This document shows, piece by piece, positions 54,249 to 61,766 of a DNA stretch of 64,000 bases; within the stretch, counting starts at the first letter, position 1; every line of letters begins with the position of its first letter. Where the stretch lies: NCBI RefSeq assembly GCF_021729845.1, contig NZ_CP063397.1:3052001-3116000 (forward strand), in the 5' to 3' direction. Position numbers and translations under genes: made by a program. Under the pieces are notes generated by a model that was not told the DNA's origin, ran no database searches, and saw nothing but the letters and a program-made list of their open reading frames with translations. The stretch is from Rhizobium sp. SL42. GTDB lineage: Bacteria > Pseudomonadota > Alphaproteobacteria > Rhizobiales > Rhizobiaceae.

Positions 54249-54848
54249 TCAGCCCTTCATCAGATTTTCAAGCTTCTTCACCGCAGTGTCCGGGTTCTCG
54301 CCATAGGCAATCGTGCCCTTGAAGCGGCCATCCGCGTCGAGCAGGAAAATCGAGGCGGTGTGATCCATTGTGTAGTCGCCGTTCGGATCCTTTTCATCCA
54401 GCGGCACCTTCTTGGCATAGACCCGGAAGCCCTTGATCACTTCGGCAACTTTCGCAGGATCACCGGCAATGCCGATCACGCGATCTGTCACGTTCGAGAT
54501 GTACTGGCCGAGAAGCTCGGGGCTATCACGCTCGGGATCGACAGTGACGAAATAGGCCTGCAATCCCTTGGCATCGGGATCAACCTGCTTCATCCAGCCA
54601 TTGAGTTCGAAAAGCGTGGTCGGGCAGACTTCCGGGCAATGGGTGAAACCGAAGAACAAAGCCGTCGGCTTGCCACGAAAGGCCTGTTCGGAGATGGCCT
54701 TGCCATTCTGGTCCACCAGTTCGAAAGGCACTCCGAAGGGGCCTTCGGCGATCTTGTCGCTCGATTGGGTGACGTTCAGCGTCAGCCAGCCCAGCAGACC
54801 CGCCATGACCAGCACGCCCGCCCATAAAACCACCCGCAAAGTCCGCAT
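54249..54848 (-). CDS. SCO1/SenC family copper protein
   Basis: 199 residues. An N-terminal membrane anchor (LRVVLWAGVLVMAGLLGWLTL) holds a thioredoxin-like periplasmic domain with the copper site FTHCPEVCPTT (two cysteines) and the distal His in TMDHTAS. Sco proteins deliver copper to the CuA centre of cytochrome c oxidase. The ATG at 54848 (MRTLRVVLWAG) is chosen over upstream in-frame starts. A 51-residue membrane protein on the same strand lies 128 bp upstream. Confidence 0.93.
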   Translation of the reverse strand: MRTLRVVLWAGVLVMAGLLGWLTLNVTQSSDKIAEGPFGVPFELVDQNGKAISEQAFRGKPTALFFGFTHCPEVCPTTLFELNGWMKQVDPDAKGLQAYFVTVDPERDSPELLGQYISNVTDRVIGIAGDPAKVAEVIKGFRVYAKKVPLDEKDPNGDYTMDHTASIFLLDADGRFKGTIAYGENPDTAVKKLENLMKG

Positions 54849-54976
54849 TTCAAAAGTCCTCAACAACAATCGCCATTGATTGAGCCGGATAAGCCGAGCG
54901 GCTGCGAAAGGCAATTCAACTCGCCGTCAAATCCGCTGTAAGCGCTGATTTGTCGCAAAATCCGTGTCGGAAACAA

Positions 54977-55132
54977 TTAGAAACAATAGGACAGACCGGT
55001 TTCGACCAGGCTGAGAAAAATAGCGGAGCCATACCGCATCCAGCCGATGAAGATCAGGCCGGCAAGAAGAGCACCGGCAAGCCCGATGGCAGCAAGGGGG
55101 AGTAGCTTTGAATGGCGCTCTACGGTGATCAT
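54977..55132 (-). CDS. 51-residue single-helix membrane protein
   Basis: Short reading frame from ATG 55132 to TAA 54977. It starts MITVERHSKLLPLAAIGLAG, has one strong membrane helix (about residues 11-31), then GWMRYGSAIFLSLVETGLSYCF with a hydrophobic C-terminal half. The basic N-terminus favours the cytoplasmic side. It is upstream of the Sco gene on the same strand, which hints at a respiratory or copper role, and I recall similar short proteins in other rhizobia. No good ribosome site is visible beyond a weak purine run. Function unknown. Confidence 0.65.
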   Translation of the reverse strand: MITVERHSKLLPLAAIGLAGALLAGLIFIGWMRYGSAIFLSLVETGLSYCF

Positions 55133-55270
55133 AAAGCAAATATAGCGCATCTGTTGCGTTGATAAAACCGGGGATCGGGTTGATCCGCAGGCAAAAATTG
55201 ACCGAGATCAAGGAAGGCCTTCGCTTTTTGCTGACACATTGCATGTAGGAATGCGTCTTGGGAGGGACAG

Positions 55271-56059
55271 ATGGAAGAGCAGGCGATACACGGCGGCCAG
55301 ACACCGAAGTTTCGCGTCAACCGGCTTGTGGCGTCCGATATCACCGCCGCGTTCAGGGATGGCTGGCGTGATTTCTGTCGCTATCCTGCGATCGGGCTGT
55401 TTTTCGGGACCATCTATGCGCTCGGCGGCCTCTTCATTGCCGTCGTTCTTGTCCACTATCATCTTCCCTGGATGATCATCCCGGTCGCCATCGGATTTCC
55501 GCTGATCGGACCTTTCGTCGCCGTTGGCCTCTACGACGTCAGCCGGCGCCACTATCGTGGCGAAGACGTCCGATGGTCGGCGGTCCTCACTGAGGTTTTC
55601 CGCCAACGCGAACGTCAGTTGTCGTGGATGGCATTTGTCGTCCTGTTCATTTTCTGGATCTGGATCTACCAGGTGCGTCTGCTCATGGCGCTGTTTCTCG
55701 GTTTCAGGATCCCCGCATCTCTGGATGCCTTTGCGCACCTGCTGGTCTCGACGCCGCACGGCCTGCTCTTCCTCGTCGTCGGAACGGTCGTTGGCGCTGT
55801 TCTGGCAACCATACTCTTCACGGCGACCGTCATTTCCATGCCGCTTCTGCTCGACTACGACGTCGATTTTGTCACGGCCATGCTGACCAGCATGCGCACT
55901 GTTTTGGAAAATCCGCTGCCGATGCTCTCTTTCGGCGCGGCAGTCGCAACGCTGGCGATCCTCGCGCTGGTACCCGGTTTTCTCGGTCTGCTGGTCGTCT
56001 TGCCGGTCGCCGGACATGCGACATGGCATCTTTACCGTCGCGCCATCAGCAGAATCTAG
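55271..56059 (+). CDS. DUF2189 multi-pass membrane protein
   Basis: 262 residues with about six membrane helices. The family is marked by DITAAFRDGWRDFCRYPAIGLFFGTIYALGG near the N-terminus, then PLIGPFVAVGLYDVSRRHYRGED, and YDVDFVTAMLTSMRTVLENPLPML. DUF2189 is often near cytochrome oxidase genes; the Sco gene lies 0.4 kb away on the opposite strand. The start follows GGGAGGGAC. Function unknown. Confidence 0.88.
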   Translation: MEEQAIHGGQTPKFRVNRLVASDITAAFRDGWRDFCRYPAIGLFFGTIYALGGLFIAVVLVHYHLPWMIIPVAIGFPLIGPFVAVGLYDVSRRHYRGEDVRWSAVLTEVFRQRERQLSWMAFVVLFIFWIWIYQVRLLMALFLGFRIPASLDAFAHLLVSTPHGLLFLVVGTVVGAVLATILFTATVISMPLLLDYDVDFVTAMLTSMRTVLENPLPMLSFGAAVATLAILALVPGFLGLLVVLPVAGHATWHLYRRAISRI

Positions 56060-56272
56060 GCTCACGACCGGGAATATCGGTGATCCACCGCCGCCCGACA
56101 GCATTGTTAGCCGTAGATTAACTAATATTCGGGATTCTTAATACGCGTTGCGATCCCGCCGGATCGCGCACGGACATGAACCGTCCGCCAGGCCGCCAAA
56201 CCGCCTCCCTGGTCTTCGCATGACATGCTTCCGGCTGGCACACGCCAGCGGAACACGCGCTTGGGGAGACAA

Positions 56273-58240
56273 ATGCTAAATTTCATTTCAGGACAAAGCC
56301 TGTCGGTTCGTCAGCGACTCTTGACACTCGGTGTCGCGGCGGTGGTTGGTATCGGTTCGATGCTCGGCGTCGGTTGGTATCAGAATGCCGGACTCGACAG
56401 TGCCCTCCGGCGCGCCGTTCAGATGAAGGCCGACGTTGAACGTGTTAACGAGATGCAACTCGCCAACGCCAATCTCGTATTGGCGGCCATGGACACGATC
56501 ATCGACCGCTCGGAAGGGGCTATCCAGCCAGAGCGCATCGCAATCATCGACACAGCTGTCAATCTTCTTGCCGCGGGCTCGTCCACGCTCAAATCGATTG
56601 CCAACGAGGCCGGCGCAGCCTCCGAAGTTGCAAGTTACGACGACGACCTGAAGGCCGTCGCCAGTGCGATCCAGATCGATTTGAAGCGCCTGGTCGAGAA
56701 TGGCGCTGCAGAAGACGACTATGCCGCCATCGACGATGCGATCGACGGTGCCGGTGAGCGGCTCGGAAATGTCCTCAGCAAGATTGCCACCCTTGGCGGC
56801 AAGGAAGTCGAAGAGCGGGTCGGCGAAGCGACAGCCCGCAGCCGCAACGCCCTGTCAGTCCAGCTCAGCCTCGGCGGCATCGCGTTCGTCCTCGTGGTGC
56901 TGCTGCAACTGATCCACGGCAATTCCATCGCCAACGGCATTCGCAGCGTTCGGGCGAGCATGCAGCGCATTGTCGATGGCGACTACGATAGCGCCGTCGA
57001 GGGAACCGAGCGCAACGACGAAATTGGCGGCATGGCCCGCTCGACTGACATTTTCCGCAGGGCGGCGATCGAAAAGCGGGATCTCGAAACCTCAACCCGT
57101 GACACCAACCGACAGAACGAAGCCGAGCGCGAAAGCCGTACCGCCGCGATGGAGGCCGACACCCGCGCATTGAAGCTGGCCGTCGATGCACTCGGCGGCG
57201 GACTGATGCAGCTGTCTGAGGGCGACCTCTGCGCCGAGATCAGGGGTCCCTTCCCGGCTGATCTGGAACGTTTGCGCAATGACTTCAACCAGGTCACACT
57301 GCGCCTGCGCACCGTCATGGGCGAGATTGCCGCCAACAGCAGTTCGATTCGCGCCAACGGCCAACAGATGCGCAGTGCCGCCGACGACCTCGCGCGCCGC
57401 ACCGAACAGCAGGCGGCCTCCCTCGAGGAAACCTCGGCCGCCCTTTCCGAAATTACGGCAACCGTCCAGAGCGCGACCCATCGCGCCGAGGAAGCAAGCC
57501 ATATGGTCGATGACGCCAGGGACTTCACCGAGAAGTCCGGACTGGTGGTCAACGACGCGATGGCCGCGATGCAACGCATCGAGGATGCAACGGGCGAGAT
57601 CGGAAAGATCATCAACGTTATCGACGAAATAGCTTTCCAGACCAATCTCTTAGCACTGAACGCAGGCGTCGAGGCTGCTCGTGCGGGGGATGCCGGCAAG
57701 GGCTTTGCAGTCGTGGCGCAGGAAGTTCGGGCATTGGCCGGGCGCGCTGCCGAAGCCGCCCGCGACATCAAATCCCTGGTCGGGCGTTCGTCTGAAGAAG
57801 TCAAAACCGGCGTCGAATTGGTGACCGCAACCGGCGATGCACTGCACCGCATCGGCGAAGACGTTCTCAGAATTAATGAGCACGTTAAGGCAATCGTTAC
57901 CAGCGCACGTGAACAATCAGTTGGACTGAGTGAAATCAATTCTGCCGTGGGCCAGATGGACCAGGTTACCCAGCAGAATGCAGCCATGGTCGAACAGACC
58001 AATGCTGCAAGCCATACCCTGGCGGGCGACGCGGAAAACCTGTCGCGCCTCGTTGGACAATTCCAGGTAGGTAGCGACCAGCCGGTCGCCGCTTACCGCC
58101 CGGAGCCGGCCCAGGTCGCCTCCAAACCGAGACCATCTCCTGCAAAGGCCTTGATCGAAAAGGTTGCAGGAACATTCAACCGAACGACTCCGGCGTCCTC
58201 AAGCAACGCCGCAGTAGCAGAGCACTGGGAAGAGTTCTAA
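56273..58240 (+). CDS. Methyl-accepting chemotaxis protein with CheR/CheB tether
   Basis: 655 residues. TM1 at about 17-36, a periplasmic helical sensor domain of about 160 residues, TM2 at about 198-218, HAMP at 220-275 and a second HAMP-like segment at 300-355, then the signalling coiled coil with tip [21 protein letters not shown] near 452. The last five residues HWEEF resemble the NWETF peptide that tethers CheR and CheB in E. coli. The ATG at 56273 follows TTGGGGAGAC. It is followed after one base by cheW. Ligand unknown. Confidence 0.94.
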   Translation: MLNFISGQSLSVRQRLLTLGVAAVVGIGSMLGVGWYQNAGLDSALRRAVQMKADVERVNEMQLANANLVLAAMDTIIDRSEGAIQPERIAIIDTAVNLLAAGSSTLKSIANEAGAASEVASYDDDLKAVASAIQIDLKRLVENGAAEDDYAAIDDAIDGAGERLGNVLSKIATLGGKEVEERVGEATARSRNALSVQLSLGGIAFVLVVLLQLIHGNSIANGIRSVRASMQRIVDGDYDSAVEGTERNDEIGGMARSTDIFRRAAIEKRDLETSTRDTNRQNEAERESRTAAMEADTRALKLAVDALGGGLMQLSEGDLCAEIRGPFPADLERLRNDFNQVTLRLRTVMGEIAANSSSIRANGQQMRSAADDLARRTEQQAASLEETSAALSEITATVQSATHRAEEASHMVDDARDFTEKSGLVVNDAMAAMQRIEDATGEIGKIINVIDEIAFQTNLLALNAGVEAARAGDAGKGFAVVAQEVRALAGRAAEAARDIKSLVGRSSEEVKTGVELVTATGDALHRIGEDVLRINEHVKAIVTSAREQSVGLSEINSAVGQMDQVTQQNAAMVEQTNAASHTLAGDAENLSRLVGQFQVGSDQPVAAYRPEPAQVASKPRPSPAKALIEKVAGTFNRTTPASSSNAAVAEHWEEF

Positions 58241-58241
58241 C

Positions 58242-58706
58242 ATGTCTAACGCAATCAAGCAGTCTGGCGCGTATCTGGAAATCGTATCGTTCCATCTTGC
58301 AGAGCAGGAATTCTGCATCGACATCATGGCGATCCGCGAAATTCGCGGCTGGGCACCGGTAACGCCGATGCCTCACACCCCGCCATACGTTCTCGGCCTC
58401 ATCAACCTTCGCGGCGCGGTGATCCCGGTTATCGACATGGCCTGCCGCCTCGGCATGAACATGACCGAACCGTCCGAGCGCGCGGCAATCATCGTCACCG
58501 ATATCGCCGGCAAGCTTGTCGGCCTCCTGGTCGAACAGGTTTCCGACATGATGACCATTCGTGGCGAAGACCTTCAGCCGGCTCCGGAAATCATCCCGGA
58601 AGAGCAGCGCGCATTCTGCCGCGGTATCGTTGCGCTGGAAAAGTCGATGGTCTGCTTCCTCAATCTCGACACGGTCATCGCCGACGAGCTTGCCCAGGCC
58701 GCATAA
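58242..58706 (+). CDS. cheW: Chemotaxis coupling protein CheW
   Basis: 154 residues. FHLAEQEFCIDIMAIREIRGWAPVTPMP, PPYVLGLINLRGAVIPVIDMACRLGM and VGLLVEQVSDMMTI are the canonical CheW segments. Links chemoreceptors to the CheA kinase. It lies 1 bp after the receptor gene, so they are co-transcribed and outside any main che operon. A GC-rich hairpin follows at 58732. Confidence 0.96.
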   Translation: MSNAIKQSGAYLEIVSFHLAEQEFCIDIMAIREIRGWAPVTPMPHTPPYVLGLINLRGAVIPVIDMACRLGMNMTEPSERAAIIVTDIAGKLVGLLVEQVSDMMTIRGEDLQPAPEIIPEEQRAFCRGIVALEKSMVCFLNLDTVIADELAQAA

Positions 58707-58731
58707 GCCGAACCTCTCTTCCCAGGGACAA

Positions 58732-58751
58732 GGCCCCGCCACGGCGGGGCC
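58732..58751 (+). terminator. GC hairpin after cheW
   Basis: GGCCCCGC-CACG-GCGGGGCC forms a perfect 8-bp stem 25 bp after the cheW stop. No T-run follows, but position and strength suggest it ends the receptor-cheW transcript. Confidence 0.5.
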
Positions 58752-58870
58752 CGCCCCACTCAGATCGTGATGACGCAATCGGCGAAAGCAGGTTGCGATT
58801 TTTTGCGTCGGCAGACGCAGCCGCCGTTGGGTCCGCTTATCGCCGACGGCACAATGCGTCCATTTTAATC

Positions 58871-58895
58871 GGAACATGTCGATCTCCGGGGAGTT
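58871..58895 (+). promoter_or_regulatory. Possible EcfG-type (general stress) promoter
   Basis: GGAAC (58871-58875), 16 bases, AGTT (58892-58895) resembles the GGAAC-N16-CGTT pattern of the alphaproteobacterial general stress sigma factor. It lies about 60 bp before the exported protein gene at 58956. One mismatch in the -10. Confidence 0.35.
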
Positions 58896-58955
58896 CTACA
58901 ATCACTTCCAAAAGAAAAAACGGAAGTTTCTGCAAGGAAACCAAGGAGAAAGATC

Positions 58956-59318
58956 ATGAATTCTGCATTTCGGATCGCACTCGCGGGTGCCATGACTGTC
59001 GCTTCGCTTTCAGGCGTCGCGGTGGCGCAGACTGCCACCCAACCGATGGTGGACACGACAACGACAACCAACTCGACAACCATGGATGCCAATGTCAGCG
59101 TGGTCATGCTCGGTAGCCTGAATACCGAAAGCGATCGCGCCAAGTTCGCCGAAATCGAAGCCCTCTCGAAGAACGATACTGCCCGTGCCGAAGCGCGTAG
59201 CATGATCGAAGCCGACGCCAATCTGGCGGCTGCCCTGACGGCAAAGAACGTACAGCTGGAAAATGTGGTTCACATCGAAACCGCAGCCAACGGCGGCAAG
59301 GTCGTCTACGTTCAGTAA
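58956..59318 (+). CDS. Small exported protein, Thr-rich after the signal peptide
   Basis: 120 residues. Signal peptide cleaved after SLSGVAVAQ, a short Thr-rich stretch (MVDTTTTTNSTT), then a conserved-looking domain with ESDRAKFAEIEALSKN and ARSMIEADANLAAAL. No cysteine. The start follows AAGGAGAAAG. Upstream is a possible stress promoter and downstream a 13-bp stem hairpin. Periplasmic; I do not recognise the family. Confidence 0.8.
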   Translation: MNSAFRIALAGAMTVASLSGVAVAQTATQPMVDTTTTTNSTTMDANVSVVMLGSLNTESDRAKFAEIEALSKNDTARAEARSMIEADANLAAALTAKNVQLENVVHIETAANGGKVVYVQ

Positions 59319-59340
59319 TTGGCGGACACCGTATTCAAAA

Positions 59341-59370
59341 GCGCCCTGGAGCCGCAAGGCTCCAGGGCGC
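59341..59370 (+). terminator. 13-bp stem hairpin with GCAA tetraloop
   Basis: GCGCCCTGGAGCC (59341-59353), loop GCAA, GGCTCCAGGGCGC (59358-59370): a perfect stem capped by a GNRA loop, 22 bp past the stop of the exported protein. Probably its terminator or a 3' stabilising structure; the following TGTCCGTTTG is only modestly T-rich. Confidence 0.65.
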
Positions 59371-59563
59371 TGTCCGTTTGACACAGGCCCGGTGAACAGA
59401 TCCTTGCCCAGCCTTGGACACGACCGGACCACTCTGGACGGCGATATTGGGGATCACGCCGCCCGGTCCAGCCCGTCACGTACGTGACAAAGCGTGGATC
59501 AAAGCAAAAGTGACCTTCGTCACAGCGACAGACATCTGCGCCGATACACCCTAAAACGGTCGC

Positions 59564-60061
59564 TCAGTTCGGCTTGCCGTTGACCCAGGTGACAGGCTGG
59601 TTGAACAGCGGCACTGTCGAGATCGCCATCTTTGCCGAGCCGTCGACAACTTGGCGCGAATGAATGAGATAGATCAGCGTGTCGTTCTGTTTGTCGTAGA
59701 TCCGGTTGACCACAAGCGACTTCCAGATGATCGACAGTCCCTCGCGGAACACCTCCTCACCCTCCTTCGACAGTTCGATATCTCCGATCTCGATCGGGCC
59801 GGTCTGGCGGCAGGCAATGGAATTGTTCGAGGGATCTTCGAACCAGTTGCCCTTCGATAGCCGATCGATGATCGAACGGTCGAAATAGGTCACATGACAG
59901 GTCACGCCCTTGACGCCGGGATCGCTGACCGCCTCGACAATGATGTCATTGCCGACCCAGTCGACCCCGACTTCGCCGACAACCTCCGCGCTGGCCGCAA
60001 CTGGAGCCAGTGCAAGCGCTGCGGCACCGGCGAGGTTTCGGATGGTCTTTGCAATTGTCAT
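59564..60061 (-). CDS. creA: CreA family periplasmic protein
   Basis: 165 residues. Signal peptide (MTIAKTIRNLAGAAALALAP, cleaved near ASA), then VGEVGVDWVGNDIIVEAVSDPGVKGVTCHVTYFD and NSIACRQTGPI, which is the CreA pattern with two conserved cysteines. Function in bacteria is not established. The ATG at 60061 follows GTGGAGAG; a start six codons upstream (60079) is less likely. Confidence 0.92.
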   Translation of the reverse strand: MTIAKTIRNLAGAAALALAPVAASAEVVGEVGVDWVGNDIIVEAVSDPGVKGVTCHVTYFDRSIIDRLSKGNWFEDPSNNSIACRQTGPIEIGDIELSKEGEEVFREGLSIIWKSLVVNRIYDKQNDTLIYLIHSRQVVDGSAKMAISTVPLFNQPVTWVNGKPN

Positions 60062-60110
60062 AGGGCTCTCCACTAGCATCTCTTCAATGACTTAATGCAG
60101 ATCCGCCCCG

Positions 60111-60716
60111 TTACAAGGCGCGCGCCGATACCTTGCGCACGGAACAGGCCTGATACCCGGTTGCATGCAGGCGCCCCGGGGTCAGCCCGATCATTGCGGC
60201 CAGATCGAGGATCCGTGCTGCGCCCATCTCTTCGGCCATGACAATCGAAGCCTGGGCGCAGACCACGGCGTCTTCTGCGGCATTGTGGTGGACAAATCGC
60301 ATGCCGAGATGCTCGGCCAGAATGTTGAGCTTGTGCGACGGCAGATGCGGCCAGACGCGTTGCGCCATCTTCACGCTGCACAGGTAGGAGAAGGTCGGAT
60401 ACGCCATGCGATAGTCGTCGAGCGATGCACGCCAGACAGAAAAATCAAACGCAGCATTGTGTGCGATCATCGTGGCGCCGGCAAAATCATCGGCAAACTC
60501 GTCCATCACCTCCGGAAACGCGCTGGCATCCTCGACATGTTCGGCTCGAATACCATGGATCGCGACATTGAACGGCGAGAACCGCATGCTCCTCGGCCTG
60601 ATCAGACGCTCCTCGACCCGCACGATCCGGCCCTCCTCGATCCAGGCAAGACCGACGGAGCAGGCACTGCCCCTCTCCTCGTTGGCGGTCTCGAAATCGA
60701 TGGCGATGGTTTTCAA
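60111..60716 (-). CDS. DEDDh 3'-5' exonuclease (DnaQ-like)
   Basis: 201 residues. Exo I TIAIDFETA (D, E), Exo II MIAHNAAFDFSVW (D), Exo III with HHNAAEDA (H and D, the h-type). Resembles stand-alone proofreading-type exonucleases related to the epsilon subunit of DNA polymerase III, but has no polymerase-binding tail I can identify. Start TTG at 60716 with AGAAGAG upstream; the motif begins at residue 5, so no later start is possible. Likely DNA repair or RNA turnover. Confidence 0.88.
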   Translation of the reverse strand: MKTIAIDFETANEERGSACSVGLAWIEEGRIVRVEERLIRPRSMRFSPFNVAIHGIRAEHVEDASAFPEVMDEFADDFAGATMIAHNAAFDFSVWRASLDDYRMAYPTFSYLCSVKMAQRVWPHLPSHKLNILAEHLGMRFVHHNAAEDAVVCAQASIVMAEEMGAARILDLAAMIGLTPGRLHATGYQACSVRKVSARAL

Positions 60717-60924
60717 CGGATGCGACTCTTCTCTACGTCAGATCACCTTGTCATAACCGACACCACAAGTGACGCAATCCCGGATTGACGCAGACCTGCC
60801 GACAACGCACAGTAAGCGCATGATCGCCAGCCGCTCGACCCATCTCGTGATGATGCTCACCACCGTTCCTTCAGGGAACGTGGATGCTTCGTTGCGCGGC
60901 TAGACGGCGTATCGATCACCCCCA

Positions 60925-60952
60925 CGAACCCTGCCGGGATATGCAGGGTTCG
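60925..60952. other. Strong inverted repeat before a GNAT gene
   Basis: CGAACCCTGC (60925-60934) and GCAGGGTTCG (60943-60952) form a perfect 10-bp stem with an 8-base loop, 40 bp upstream of the GNAT start. The + side is followed by AAAAA, not Ts, so it is not a plus-strand terminator. A weaker hairpin CGTTCC/GGAACG lies at 60864-60880. Operator, RNA element or small RNA end are all possible. Confidence 0.45.
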
Positions 60953-60991
60953 AAAAAGTCCCTGCTCCCGAAACATTGAAGGAGAGCAGCG

Positions 60992-61567
60992 ATGCAGCCA
61001 GAACCACCGATAAATCCGTCAGCAGGCCCGATCACGCGGGCGCATAGTGTACCAGTCGCGAGCAACGCGCGTTGGCCTTTAGGCCTGGAGATTCGAGCTC
61101 AATCAACTGACGATGCAATCGGAATTGCAGAGTTGCAGAGCATGCCCGGCGTCCGCGCCGGAACGCTGCGCCCGCCCTATCCGCGCAGCGAGGATATACG
61201 CCGGCTTATCGAGAACCAGTCTGCCACCACCGCTGCCCTGGTTGCGATCCTGGAGGCACGAATCGTCGGCAATGCCGGATTGACGCGATTGGCTGGCCGT
61301 CGCAGCCATGTCGGCGAGATCGGTATGGCCGTACATGATAACTATCAGGGCCGCTGCATCGGTCGGGCTCTGCTTGGCGAGCTCGTTGCCATTGCCTTCG
61401 ACTGGATGGACATCAGACGGCTTGAACTGACCGTCTTTACCGACAATGTCCCGGCGATTGCTCTCTATGAAAGCTTCGGCTTCACACGTGAAGGCACCCT
61501 CCGCGCCTACGCATTGCGAGCGGGGAGTTATGTCGATGCCTATGCAATGGCCAGGATAAAAACGTGA
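60992..61567 (+). CDS. GNAT family N-acetyltransferase
   Basis: 191 residues, Acetyltransf_1 fold. LEIRAQSTDDAIGIAEL starts the domain, ALVAILEARIVGNAGLTRL and GEIGMAVHDNYQGRCIGRALLGELVAIAF include the acetyl-CoA loop (Q-G-R-C-I-G-R, near the R/Q-x-x-G-x-G/A pattern), then LELTVFTDNVPAIALYESFGFTREG. The ATG at 60992 follows AAGGAGAG. A 30-residue N-terminal extension precedes the fold. Substrate unknown. Confidence 0.88.
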   Translation: MQPEPPINPSAGPITRAHSVPVASNARWPLGLEIRAQSTDDAIGIAELQSMPGVRAGTLRPPYPRSEDIRRLIENQSATTAALVAILEARIVGNAGLTRLAGRRSHVGEIGMAVHDNYQGRCIGRALLGELVAIAFDWMDIRRLELTVFTDNVPAIALYESFGFTREGTLRAYALRAGSYVDAYAMARIKT

Positions 61568-61766
61568 CGCCACACGAGTGGGACGATGCTCGACACGACG
61601 GGCGGGGCAGCTATTCGCTTGCCCCGCCTTCACCATATGCGGCCTTTTGTCCCCAACCCCCTATACTTTCCGGGCTGACACGAGTAGGAACGGCGCCAAC
61701 ATACCCGCAATCGGCGGGCGCGGTGCTTTGGCCCGCAAGAGACACCAATTTCGAAAGTTGACCCCG

